From Patellaria atrata CBS 101060 (Eukaryota > Ascomycota > Dothideomycetes > Patellariales > Patellariaceae), in contig MU006089.1 of NCBI GenBank assembly GCA_010093705.1, forward strand, positions 1,118,455 to 1,182,454: DNA of 64,000 bases, read 5' to 3'. The notes beneath the pieces were generated by a model, which was not told the DNA's origin, did no database searches, and was given only the letters and a program-made list of their open reading frames with translations. Of this stretch, positions 1 through 10,672 are shown piece by piece. The position numbers and the translations under genes are program-made. Within the stretch, counting starts at the first letter, position 1. Each line of letters starts with the position of its first letter.

Positions 1-42
1 ACCAGTACATGGCCATGAATGACAGTGCGCAAGTAAGGTAAT

Positions 43-1422
43 CTAATCCTTTGGTTCAATGAGATCTGGAATTTGCTCAGGTCTGGCTTTGCCCTCGAGG
101 ATATCTGTAAGTTCGTATTAGCTTTTTTTATCTTTCGGTAGCAAGAGAAATGGTTGGCCCTACTGTAGACTGCGGTCATCAAGGGGAATTCTTCCTCAAG
201 GTTTTGACTCCTGAGCCACTGATTGACTTCATATGCCGTTGAAGTTCCCTGCAACTTTTGTCCATTCAGTTCAGTCCTCTCCACTTCATCAATACTGACG
301 CCACGCTCAATGCTCATCTTCGCGCAGCGGAAATTTCTGCCACCCGAACAACTGGTGATCATGTCTGCGACACCACAGCTCTCCTCAGTAAAGGTAGCAG
401 CTCTCACAGAATCAGCGAAGAACATCTTGCCAAACTTTACTTCCTCGAGAATTCCAATCCTCATCACTGCCGCTTTAGCATTGTCTCCCCATCCTAGACC
501 TTCCACGAAACCTGCAGCGAGGGCGACGACGTTCTTAAGTGCACCCCCCAAGGATACACCGGCCACATCAGATACCATTCGGACGTGGAAGTACGGTCTG
601 TGGAAAAGTTTCTTGACATTGTCGTGATTGAGGGGAGGATAATCCGCTGGCAGAGGTTGTAACCGGGCGTGTTTAGGAGCTGGTGGAGTATCTGTATTGG
701 ACATGGTAAGATCCACTTGCGAGTGATGAGGAGACCCATGGGGAGTTACCCTAGGTGTGGGTTGCCTAGAGTCCATAGGCGGTGGATCATATGCCACAGT
801 AGTCTCACACCATTTCTCGAGGGCTACTTCGGTGGCGATGTTCGCCCCAGACAGAGCACCACAGTAGATTCCTAATTCAGATCCTATCACCTCTGAGAAA
901 AGCTGGACTCCTTTGTTAGACACATCTACACCTTTGGTGCAAGATATGGCTCTGGCAAAAGGCACGATCTTGCCCCTTAGTTGCTCACATGACTTCGCAA
1001 TGAACTGATGCGGTAAGCAGAAGACCAGTATTGTTGAATCTTTTGCAGCGTCGGGAAGGGAAGGATTGGCAACCACATTATGAGGAAGCGGGATGTTAGG
1101 TAGGTACTTGACGTTCTCGTGAAGAGCATTGATTAGGTCTGTCAACTTTTGTGGTTTGTTGCAGAGTGAGGAGCCAGGATCGTAGTGTTTGGACTCTTTG
1201 GGTACAGTGACTTCTTCCTCATACACCCACATCTGGATCTCGGGTTCGAAGAGGTTTGGATTTGCGGTTGCATTTTCAGCACAAATCTTTGCTATCGTGG
1301 AACCCCTACATAGTATTAGTGTTGACCGTTCTCCGTCTTTCTAGCAGGGAAGATACTCACCAATTTCCAGATCCCACCACGGTCACTTTGTGCTTCTTTG
1401 AGGCAGGACCAAGGGTTGCCAT
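43..1422 (-). CDS. GPD1: NAD-dependent glycerol-3-phosphate dehydrogenase
   Basis: Reduces dihydroxyacetone phosphate to glycerol 3-phosphate with NADH, for glycerol synthesis, osmotic adjustment and lipid backbones; expected in the cytosol. Three exons (1422-1361, 1305-164, 104-43) join in frame to 421 residues. The Rossmann motif GSGNWGS starts at residue 17. The family segments [25 protein letters not shown] and the C-terminal substrate-binding region are all present. A Pro/Ser-rich insert at about residues 192-245 is, from memory, common in filamentous ascomycetes. The frame stays open upstream to an ATG at 1545, which would add 41 Arg-rich residues, but that ATG lies only 8 bp from a TATA box and is probably outside the mRNA, so the ATG at 1422 was chosen. 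If the longer form is made it could carry an organelle-targeting signal. Identity is secure; the start is fairly secure. Confidence 0.93.
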
Positions 1423-2447
1423 GTTGTCGAATCTGTGTCTTCTGGTGGTATGTAATTGTTGAGGTGTAAGCAGGCGGATTCTTGTAAAGCGGTAAGGTGC
1501 AAAAACTTTGGAGTGAAATGAAGCAGGCAAGCTTAGCATACGCAACGGTTGGATTTATAGTAAGGTGAGAGAAACGGTCACGTAGCAGAAGGATCGAATC
1601 TTATGGTGATTAGAGATCACAAGCCAAAGAATATGTTGAGCCGAGAAAGAGCGACCTACGACCTCAAGGGTTGCATCATCCGGACAGGGACGTTGGCCTG
1701 TCGTTCCTACCTAATCCCTGTAACGCTTCTAGACCCTCATATGCCAGATTCCGCGAAAATAGAAACTGTACGGTAACTTCAGGGCTTTTCATACTCGATT
1801 ATGCTGAAGTACCTAAATGGCTACTACTACGTATATAGAGGTTCTTTGTCAAGCTAAGTATTACACCTTCAAGCACAAGTAAAGTATTCTGTAACACTAC
1901 TTCGCGCAAACCGTAATGGCCGAGTGGCCGACAAGTACTGGGCTCGGGCATGCCGGAGGTGTCACCGAGGCTCGGTTCTCTTTGCGATGTTTTGCCTCCC
2001 AACCTCGAAGTGCTCCTTCGGTTCCCACGCTCGTGCTAGCCTGGTCTATATTCTATCATAGTAAGAATATATCGGAGTATATGATGAGAAGGGACGCCCA
2101 ATGTGATGTAAGACTAGGTAGGAACTCTTGAGTTGACTTCATGGTCAGAGTCAATTAGCATAAAGAAGTGCCAGTAGTCATAGTAAGAATCATTGTTGTA
2201 TCGCTATCTCCTAAGGTAATTTCCCCTAATCATGCAGATGCTCGCAAAGTCAAAACCTCGCCGAAAAGATCAAATAACACCGACGCTCAACTGCAAGATA
2301 AAGGAGAGGAAAAATTGATACGACCCATAAGTGAATCGTATCAAACATTAAGACAAGAACACATCCAATGACTCGAGTGTTTCCCCTTCCACCTTCATTA
2401 CGCTCCAGCCTCTTCGTACCGTGTATGATAAACTCGATTCCCTTTCC
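1423..2447. other. Intergenic: GPD1 promoter and 3' flank of the next gene
   Basis: Both neighbours are on the minus strand, so this stretch holds the GPD1 promoter at its left and the 3' untranslated region of the small secreted protein at its right. Short open frames occur on both strands but show no protein family or coding bias. A sequence near 1916-1930 resembles a tRNA A-box but has no matching tRNA body. I see no other gene. Confidence 0.6.
1553..1559 (-). promoter_or_regulatory. TATA box of the GPD1 gene
   Basis: TATAAAT on the minus strand, about 130 bp upstream of the chosen GPD1 start. A transcript starting 25-40 bp further on would begin near 1520-1530, leaving the upstream in-frame ATGs at 1545 and 1539 untranscribed. 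Confidence 0.5.
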
Positions 2448-3124
2448 TTATAGAACGAATCCGAAGATACCCAAGAGACCTGCGGCAAGGGCTGGGGTAC
2501 CATAATCACGGGCAAAAGCGAGAGGGACGGCGGCGCCACTGGACGTCTCAGCGGGAGCATCGGCAGTTTCTGAGGCAGCGGTAGAGGTGGCGGCAGCTTC
2601 AGATGTTGTGGTGGTAGAAGTTGTAGTGACAACGTTCTCGGACGCGTTACGATTGCCGCAAACAACACTCAAGCAGTCGGTTTGCTGAGCGAGGTCACTC
2701 CCAGCTCGCTCTACACACTGGCCCCTCCATACTCCGCATTCAAGGGATGGTAGTGTCTGATCGAAATCCGTGATATTTGGGCTGCTACCAGTGCAAGTGC
2801 ATTTCCACTCAAGGGTGTCCTAGCCGGAGCAGAGCTCGTCAGTACTGTGGAATTGTTTGAATGAAGTGAATGGAGAATTCAACAATGGATGCGCCAAAAA
2901 GGAAGGGTAATTACCGCATCGCAATCATTATCCGCTGGTCTTCCGTTGCAAATCATAGGACAGGTATTTTGTTGAGCGCGACACCAACTAATTCTGATAG
3001 GACGATCGACCGAGTTTGGATCAACGGTGTAGTCATTTGTCGTATTTTGCGACACAGCAAGACCAGCAAAGGTCGAAGCGGCGATGAGGAGCGAAGTGAA
3101 GATCATAGTGGCGGTGATGTTCAA
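2448..3124 (-). CDS. Small Cys-rich secreted GPI-anchored protein (DUF7707-like)
   Basis: Probable cell-surface protein of unknown function. Two exons (3124-2915 and 2819-2448; 95-bp intron with GTAATT donor and CTAG acceptor) join in frame to 193 residues. Residues 1-25 form a signal peptide ending near AVSQ. The mature part opens with YTVDPNSV, then SWCRAQQNTCPMIC, DCD, WKCTC, CGVWRGQC and DCLSVVC, a pattern of paired cysteines that I recall as the fungal DUF7707 family. A Ser/Thr/Ala-rich stretch follows. A terminal hydrophobic helix of about 18 residues, with no charged residues after it, is typical of a GPI-anchor signal. The architecture resembles small surface or effector-like proteins. 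The domain name is from memory and the role is unknown. Confidence 0.82.
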
Positions 3125-4235
3125 ATGGATGTACCAGTCTGGGAAAAGGTGGAGAAGGACGCGTTAGCACTTGCTACTCAATCGAACAAGGGAGCTCCAT
3201 GATGAAAGTTTTGCTGGCATTGATCAGAACTTACAAATATAATCGGAATTTTCGATGACAGTCGGATGCTGCAACGAAGTAAGAGAGCAACGATGGGAGT
3301 GAAGACTATGATGATGAATGTTGGTGGGAACAATTGAAAGCGCGAGTTGAGAATCTTATGTACGGTATCTCGATGCGCTTGGTCAGAATCGCATGTTTGA
3401 GCGTACGCGGCAATTTTAGGCGAAAATACCAACCAAATTTCCGGAAAGTGCAATTTCATACGCTTTCGTAATATAAGAACCGTTATTATTATTATTGACA
3501 GCATCAAGGCTACCTCATTGCATGTTTCTAAGGTATTCATTCTTCTTTGCACTTTATATCTCAACAACATCTGATCAAGCCTCTGCAGGTACTCTATAGA
3601 TAAACCTGCATCACCACCAAGCTGAGGTACATCAAGCAGATACAGCTGTGTTGGGGAAGTACTGAGGTGTGCAGTAAGTACAAAGTCCAGTACAGTGGAG
3701 GCTACGGTACAGATCACCTCAGATCATGCGGTTTCAATACTCATTAATAGAAAACTGACGATAGATTACGCGCACATGTTTAATGAAGCAATTAAAAGAG
3801 CAATGGGAGAATCTTTGAATTACCCGATATCCAAGAGATCTTCCCCAGCAACGGCCACGATCATGGCCCGCTGCCCAATGAAATTTGCCCAAAATCATTC
3901 ACACGAAACGCGTCGGCGATAAGTGAGATTCACTATAACCAACACAGCACATGTACTTTAGCGTATTTTCACTGGTTGTTAATTTTGTCTCAAGAGTCTT
4001 GCACATCTAACTAGCTGAAAGAGGGTTTCAAGAAAGCGCTGCAACCATCATCGCTGAGACCCCGCTATGCTGTTCCGCCAATGATCTTGAGGAATGACTT
4101 TTGGACGCCAGAGAACGGGCGGACAGAAGAAACAATGTGTTGATAACCACTTGCAGCGGAACCGATGATCATAGCGGGCGGTGCCGTCTTGTGCACCAGC
4201 AAGCCGTCATACCTTAGATTCCTTTAACCAACGCT

Positions 4236-4243
4236 TATATATA
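4236..4243 (+). promoter_or_regulatory. TATA box with pyrimidine-rich tract, no protein gene behind it
   Basis: TATATATA is followed 20-45 bp later by a CT-rich tract (4261-4286) of the kind found at fungal transcription starts. The only ATG frame soon after, at 4345, encodes about 25 residues. If the promoter is real, the transcript would be dominated by the two hairpins just downstream. Confidence 0.35.
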
Positions 4244-4289
4244 CCTCACGCCCCTCACTCGTCTAGACTTCTTCTCTTCTTCTTCAGCG

Positions 4290-4438
4290 CCACCTGCTTC
4301 AACCTTCAGAGAGGCGGAGCTCACATTAGAAATAGGCGCGTACGATGTTGAATATAGCCCCAAACGCAAGGAGCTCACAACATCGTCCGCGTCTATTAAA
4401 TGAGTCGTCACAATCTATCTAGAGGTTGAAGCAGGTGG
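4290..4438. repeat. 149-bp imperfect inverted repeat (hairpin)
   Basis: Arms 4290-4350 and 4378-4438 (61 nt each) are reverse complements at about 43 of 61 positions without gaps. The outer 16 bp (from CCACCTGCTTCAACCT) and the inner 9 bp (ACGATGTTG) match perfectly around a 27-nt loop. No target-site duplication is visible at the ends. It could be a folded RNA or an old miniature element. Confidence 0.6.
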
Positions 4439-4456
4439 ATGCGGAAAACCCTCAGT

Positions 4457-4566
4457 GCGGTGCTGCCTGTTTTCAGCTACCATATTTTGTGGAGTGGTGA
4501 TGTGTTGGGTCTGTCGGCATATCAAGTCGGTCGACAAGATCTGGTAGCTGGAAACAGGTAGGCCGC
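4457..4566. repeat. 110-bp imperfect inverted repeat (second hairpin)
   Basis: The core arms 4466-4482 and 4542-4558 match at 16 of 17 positions (CCTGTTTTCAGCTACCA against the complement of TGGTAGCTGGAAACAGG). The pairing extends outward with mismatches to 4457 and 4566, around a loop of about 59 nt. It lies 18 bp after the first hairpin. Confidence 0.55.
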
Positions 4567-6204
4567 TATCGCTCTTTTAACCTTCATTTGGGTTTTGTTT
4601 CTGAAGGAACGGATGCACTGGACCGATGTTGCATAATAGCCGAAAAGAACCTTTCAAGAAGGATAATCGCATCAACGGCCGAAATGTTTTCACAGATGCA
4701 ATCCTCCCGTCTATGGCTCAGGCTCACGCCACTGGTACGATATGTACTGTCACTCTTCTGGTTACAAAACTCGTCAGGTGCCAGAAAAGACCTTGATATC
4801 GCCAAAACATCATTTTCACTAGTCGCAGCTGGCAGTCTTGCTTGCTATACTGTTGTCGTGCGCTCACCAGTGGATACTCGAACCTCGGGTATCGCTAGAT
4901 GGGAAGATATACACGATCTTCGTTCGTACAGCTCGCAGCCATCTTTACAGTCTACTTCATTTTGTACAGCGGGGTCAAGCTATCATTCAAGTCCATCCGT
5001 ATAGTGGGCCAGGAGAAGCATACGACAGGAAGGACAAACATTGAATGAGCGGTCTGTTCTGACCTCAAAGGCGTCTTCAGCGGATTCCTGATGATCGTTC
5101 ACGAAGAGATTCTGTACAGTACCAGTACAGTAGTCTAGATGTACGCCAGTCATGCGGCATATCGCTCTTTTTGGCAAACACCGAACACTAGATGCAGGAT
5201 ACGAATTTCGGGTCAAACAGGCGAACAGATGGATTTCAGGACAAGTCAACATCGGCGCCGTACCTTACAGTATATCAGGTACGAAACGTGGATATGCACC
5301 GTCAGCATGAAGCGAGAGGCAAGATTCTCATCGAGGAAGCTCGAAAGCGAATTGTCTCCATCATCCAAGACGACTCGTATCCTTCTGGCAGGTGATCTTG
5401 ATTGCTCGGTTCTGAGAGTCTGGTTTAGCATTATGCACAGTGCGTCTGTTCAATAAGAATAATTGAAGAAAGTCCGGACGATTGATTTCCATCTCCACGT
5501 GATGTCGAAACTCCGTTGAAGTCTCCGCGAGTGACTTTGGTACCTCTTGCATCTTTTGTCCTTATCGTTCTTCAGCCCACTCCCGTCTTTGAGGTAAACA
5601 AACTCGAAAAAGCTCCTCCCATCTGAGCTGCCTTATGTCGTCGATGGCTGAATTCCTGGTTACCGGTGTAAATCCCGTCCATGACTGTGAGCATCGTCAG
5701 CCAACGAAGGGGCCACTTGACCTCCCAAGATTCATTGTCGAGGTGTGAAAAGTGAAAAGTGTGAACAGTGAAGCTTATTATTCGTCAATGAGCTCTCTCC
5801 CCGCGTTTTCCCCGCCATGACTTCAAAGCGCCAAAGGGATATCTTACCACAACCCCTGCTATCATCCCCATGTAGCTCATGCCATCATCACCATAAATCT
5901 CCACCTTTGAGGCAAAACCTCGCAGAGAACATGCGCCGAGCCTGTGCGCTCCACGAGCCGTATCCCTCTCCATCCCGCGTGCACACTCGATATGATAGGC
6001 TTCTAGCTTCATCGGGTAAACATTTCTGGGGATGATGCTGCGTTTGCCGCTCGAACTATCTCCCAGGATGTAAGGTCAATAAGGTCGTGGGACGTGGATC
6101 TGCGCTATGGAGTACAGAGATAAGTAATGCTGTACAAAAGTCCGTGGATGCAGGGGGGTGGAAGTTCCTCTTTAAGTATGGCATCTTAGAAGCGTACATG
6201 AACG

Positions 6205-6210
6205 TATAAA
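6205..6210 (+). promoter_or_regulatory. TATA box of the Dal5-like permease gene
   Basis: TATAAA lies 112 bp upstream of the chosen start at 6317. The in-frame ATG at 6245 is only 35 bp past this TATA box, so it would fall at or before the transcript start. This favours the ATG at 6317, which has a good ACCATGG context. Confidence 0.5.
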
Positions 6211-6316
6211 CTCGGGAAACCCGTGTCTCATATTCTCATTCCCCATGCCCTCGCCTTTTCTAGCTCCCCCGGTGAAGATTTGCGATTTCAAGAGCTCTGA
6301 AGGGAATACTGGAACC

Positions 6317-8339
6317 ATGGCGGATACCGAGAAGGAGACTGCGCTCGATGCGACCTACGACGAGAAGAAAGTCGGTTCCAGTCCCCAAGGAAGTGAACTC
6401 GACGATGCGACGCGCAGAAGGATGGACGAGATTCCGGATCCGGATGCTGGTTTGAGCGAGGAGGAGAAGGCGGCGATTGTAAGTTGATGTTGATGTTGAT
6501 AGCGGGGTTCAATTCCACGTACTAGTTACTCCGTTGCGGATACCATACTAACGAATTGATATTATAGGACAAGAAGCTCGTGAGGAAGTTGGACTTCAAA
6601 CTGATCCCATGGGTACGTACTCTATTCCAACAAAATCGCGTACTGTATCTCCCAAAGGTACTGTGCAGGTGTATAGGAGAATACATACTGACTACACCTA
6701 GCTATGCCTTCTCTACCTCATCTCCTTCCTCGACCGCACCAACATCGGCAACGCCCGTATCGCCGGCCTCGAAGAAGACCTTAACATGACACCCGGCCAA
6801 TACTATGCCTCGCTATCCATCTTCTTCGTCTCCTACTCTCTCGCCGAGCCCCTGACCAACGTCCTCCTCAAGCGTCTTCGTCCCAGCGTCTTCATCCCCG
6901 CCATCATGATCCTATGGGGCATCTGCATGACGACCATGGGTCTCGTGCACAATTTCGCCGGCTTGGCAGCATCCGTGAGTTTCTCCCGATTTTCCCCCTT
7001 AATTACCACTTCTTCGGTCCGACTTTTCACAATCTCCTGCCGTCCCCTCTTCCCGCCCTTCTCTAAATTTCTCCGCCCTTCCCTTTCCGCTTTCCTTTTA
7101 ATTCCCAGCTTTGCTCTTGATTCCCCGCTTGCCCTTCTAACTCCCTGCTCTTCTCCCCATTCCCCGTCCACCTTCTTATTCCCCACTCTCCTCTTTCCAC
7201 CCTTTCTCACCTCCGCAGCGCTTCTTCTTAGGCCTAACGGAAGCGGGACTCTTTCCTGGAACCAACTATTACCTTTCTTGTTGGTTCAAAAGATCGGAGT
7301 TCGGCATCCGGGCCGCCATCTTTTTCTCCGCCGCCGCCGTGGCCGGCTCCTTCGGCGGACTTCTCGCCGCCGCGATCGCACAAATGGACGACGTAGGCGG
7401 CAAGCCGGGCTGGGCTTGGATCTTCATCCTCGAAGGCATAGCCACCATCTTCGTCGGCATCGCCTCCTACTGGATGGTCTTCGACTTCCCGGACCTGGCC
7501 ACCTTCCTCTCCGACGACGACCGCGCCCGCGTCCTTCGCCGCCTCCGCGCCGACAAGCAGTCCTCGGCCGAGCACGAGGAGTTCCGCATGGCGTATTTCT
7601 GGGCCAGCGTCAAGGACTGGAAGACGTGGACCTTTGCTGTCATATATATGGGGGCTGATGGCGCGTTGTACGCGTTCTCCCTCTTTCTACCTACCATCAT
7701 CCGCCAGCTCGGATATACCTCCACGCGCGCCAATCTCCTCTCCGTCCCGCCCTACGTCGGCGGCGCCATCCTCACCATCGCCGTGGGCTGGTACGCCGAC
7801 CGCACTGGCCGCCGCGGGTTGTGCAATATCGTCGTCCCCCTGCTCGGGATGGCCGGGTTCGTCATGCTGCTCGCGTCGCAAACACCGGGCGTCAAATACG
7901 CAGGCACGTTCCTCGGCGCGCTGGGCATATACCCCTGCATCGCGAACACGATCTCCTGGGCCTCGAACAACGTCGAGGGCGTCTACAAGCGCGGCGTCAC
8001 GCTCGGCATCGTGATCGGGTGGGGCAACCTCAACGGCGTCGTCAGCTCAAATATCTACCTCGCGCGGGAAAGCCCCAGGTTCTACACCGGCCACGGCGTC
8101 GTGTTGGGGTATTTGAGCGTCTTTCTGTTCGGCGGCAGTGTCGTTAATCATTTGCTTTTGAGACGCGAAAATAGGGCCAGGGTGGAGGGGAGAAGAGATC
8201 ATTGGGTCCAGGGGAAGAGTGAGAGTGAGATTGAGCTCTTGGGGGATAGGAGGTATGTGCCCTGGCTTTTACACTCTTGGGCGAGGAGTATTGCTAATGT
8301 GGTTGTTTGTTTAGACCGGACTTTTTGTATACGGTTTAG
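6317..8339 (+). CDS. MFS transporter, Dal5/Tna1-type anion:cation symporter family
   Basis: Plasma-membrane permease for an organic anion; relatives carry allantoate, nicotinate, pantothenate or biotin precursors, and the substrate here cannot be told. Five exons (6317-6478, 6568-6612, 6702-6974, 7219-8252, 8315-8339) give 512 residues with about 12 hydrophobic helices. An acidic N-terminal tail precedes KLDFKLIPW. The family signature FLDRTNIGNARIAGL follows, then LTEAGLFPG, the inter-half loop, and the family C-terminal motif GDRRPDF. The third intron is 244 bp and very pyrimidine-rich, much longer than the others here. Exon 4 is markedly GC-rich at third positions compared with neighbouring genes. 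A start at 6245 would add 24 residues. Confidence 0.9.
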
Positions 8340-9207
8340 TGTGCTTCTCGAAAGGTGAGGAAAGGGTGTCGATGTATCCGGTTGTGCTATATGCATCCCA
8401 TAACACGTGAAGGTGTACCACAGGCTGTGCGGTCGATCGGCGTTATCGTACTCCGATCGTCCACGTTGGATTTCTGGCGTCGTAGAACTTTTTGGCCACC
8501 TCGACGTTGGAATTTCCCCTAATTTCTCTGCGCTGGTCCCTATTCTCTCTAACCAGTCGAAGATCTGGCGCGCGGACGGAAGGAGGACTTAGACACCCTT
8601 TATGTCATGCTAAGTGTGGTGACATCTTCAGGTGTCCATGGAATATGTACGGTACATGTTGAATAAGAGCACACCTCACGAAAACCGGAGTAGAGTTTTC
8701 CTCAATAAGGTAAATCATCGATTGCATGCCCCAGTCTAGTGACATGACTTAATCTGTACCGTACAACATGCCATCCGTTTCAAGTTTGATCGAAAGCCTA
8801 CTCCCGTTGTCTGAATACAAATCTGCCCGTAACGACATAAGAACCTCGCCATTTTTATCATCAAACTTATGAACATGCACCGTTTTCACATCAAACCCAT
8901 CAAGACAGTAAGACGCGCCGCACGCGAAGCAAAAAAATCTAAAAACCAAAACCACCATACACTCAAACTCAATATGAAGATGTAAGAGATGCCAGTGATT
9001 TTCCGATAAGCAAACGCCCTTTTGTCTCTTGGACCATGCAAATATTTTCCCTTTAACGCCCTTCGGTTTCCAGCTATGTTCGCTCGCACTAATTGCAACG
9101 TAACATGTAAACACTCAAGAGGAAAAGTAGCCATATAGGGTATATATGTTTTCGTGATTCCTAAACGTTAGAAAGGGGATTCATCAAGGGTAAGTGGGTG
9201 TCGGAAA
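8340..9207. other. Convergent intergenic region
   Basis: Lies between two 3' ends and should hold both 3' untranslated regions. A minus-strand ATG frame of 121 codons (9114-8749) is open but resembles nothing I recognise and lacks a clear promoter; I do not call it a gene. A TGTACGGTACA palindrome sits near 8646-8656. Confidence 0.5.
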
Positions 9208-10672
9208 TTAGACGTTGGAGGGAGAAGCTGTAACGGTGCGGTCGTCATCGACCTCCTCTTGCTGTGGCATCTGATAAGATGCGAAGTACAGCGGATTGGC
9301 GAAATAGTGATTCATATCAAACGCCGCTGCGTGTTGATATACTGGAAACCCCATGGCCGGAGCACCATAAGTATGATGGAGCTGGTATGCGGGATAGGTT
9401 AAATTTTCTTTCTCTTCGAAAACCATACCGTTGCTGAAAGGGTCGTACTTCATGGTCTCATGGGTCCTCTCCGGAGTTGCTTCCGGACGGAATTCAGAAT
9501 TGAGATATGAAAACCCTGCAGGGTTTGAGAATGAGACCTCTTCGCCATGAAATACATCAAAAGCACGCTTCCTCTTCTTCTCGGGGCGTCCATAATTGAG
9601 GTCTATCTCCATCTCCTCGTCGTCCATAACTGCCTGGGCTCTCGCTCCGAATCCTTGACGTATGTTGTTTCTCGTATTTCGACGAGACTTGTTGACATCT
9701 AGATTGTTGAGTGGAGCACGATTTGCTTGTCGCTTCCGGGGAGGTGGAGAGGGTGATGGCTTCATTGGACTGCTATCGTCAGGAAGCCCATCAATAACTC
9801 TTTCTTTCTTGAGAGAACCATGTGGAGTCCATATAGATTCGATAGCTTCCACTTCTGTTGAGTTATGCTCTAAACCCTCAATAACCGAAACATCCTTTTT
9901 CTGGTTCCGCTTTCTCCGCATCTCAGGGGTGGCTGAATCAAAGATATCCATCCCGGGCCATAGCACTCCTTTCAGCCTTGTGCATTCGGAGCCAATTTCC
10001 TCGACTTCAACTTCCCCGGTATCCTCCGCATCATGACTGCTGTAGAGGTCGACATCAATAGGGTGTCTGTGGCTGACATGACCAGCAACCTCGCTTGAAT
10101 TATCCAAAGATCGAGAATCGGTTGTGAATGGAGTGGAGCGAGCACTGAACAATTGCATAGGCGGAACAAACGTGCGGTGTAGGATGGCAGGGTCTAGTGA
10201 AAGCGGCGTTGTTGAACGGGATTCATGCTTGATCGGATGTTCTGAAAGTCGAGGGTCTAAGGCATTGGATTTCTTCCGTCCGTATGTCGGACGTGAAGGA
10301 ACCGTGGTTGGTGTTTGGCTTGCCCTGTTTGTCCCTGAGATATCATAAGACAAGCTGTTATACATTTGTGTTCGATGAATACATACCAGAGCTCTTTGTT
10401 GTTCTAGTCCGCTTTTTATCCTTTATGTTCATCCGCTCCGACATCAGCTCCTCTACATTCCAATCCGCGTACCATTGGTCGTAGCTTTCAATCAAGCGCT
10501 TGGAGGAATCTTCACTGCTTGAACGGACCTTGACCTTGTAATAATGGGACAAGTGTCCCTTGCTTGCAATGTGTGTGAGAAGATGCGAAACATCGCTGAA
10601 TCGAGGCTTTTTTGGACAAATATTGCAATGTAGCGGGATACTGTTGGTACTGGAAGGCATCATGCTGGGCAA
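9208..10672 (-). CDS. C2H2-like zinc-finger protein, conserved fungal unknown
   Basis: Probable nuclear protein of unknown role. Two exons (10672-10387 and 10334-9208; 52-bp intron, GTATGT...TCAG) give 470 residues. A single zinc-finger-like motif stands at the N-terminus: Cys16-x2-Cys19, then His34 and His40 in the context FSDVSHLLTHIASKGH. A short charged region follows (YDQWYADWNVEELMSERM). The remaining 370 residues are low-complexity and rich in Ser, Pro and basic clusters such as KKRKR, which could serve as nuclear signals. The finger resembles U1-like fingers found in RNA- or chromatin-associated proteins, but that is only a resemblance. ATGs at 10672 and 10660 are both possible starts. 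I do not recognise the gene. Confidence 0.75.

Larger units (their letters stand above)
3125..6316. other. 3.2-kb region without a convincing gene
   Basis: The left end is the promoter of the secreted protein and the right end that of the permease. A minus-strand frame at 3717-3178 encodes up to 179 residues with two hydrophobic segments but lacks an ATG near its start and matches no family I know. Frames at 4588-5004, 4838-5044 and 5139-5456 also mostly lack proper starts. They could be decayed coding sequence, but nothing identifies a parent gene. The notable content is a TATA box at 4236 followed by two inverted repeats (4290-4438 and 4457-4566), listed separately. A cluster of GTACAGTA-like words lies at 5113-5132. 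Confidence 0.5.

Noticed and set aside
1916-2035. tRNA-like sequence (TGGCCGAGTGG resembles an A-box)
   Set aside because: No B-box at the right distance, no acceptor-stem pairing between the ends, and no recognisable anticodon arm on either strand.
3178-3717. 179-codon minus-strand frame upstream of the secreted-protein gene
   Set aside because: It begins with GTG, not ATG; no family resemblance; it overlaps the expected promoter of the secreted-protein gene.
4588-5004. 138-codon plus-strand frame after the hairpins
   Set aside because: Its first codon is TTG and no ATG-started portion looks like a known or well-composed protein.
6786-7658. 290-codon frame across the third permease exon and intron
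   Set aside because: It follows the permease frame only in exon 3, then reads the pyrimidine-rich intron and a wrong frame of exon 4 (Arg-rich). The spliced model restores the Dal5-family sequence.
8749-9114. 121-codon minus-strand ATG frame downstream of the zinc-finger gene
   Set aside because: Open and ATG-started, but with no family match, no clear promoter and unusual Cys/Phe/His-rich composition; more likely 3' untranslated DNA.
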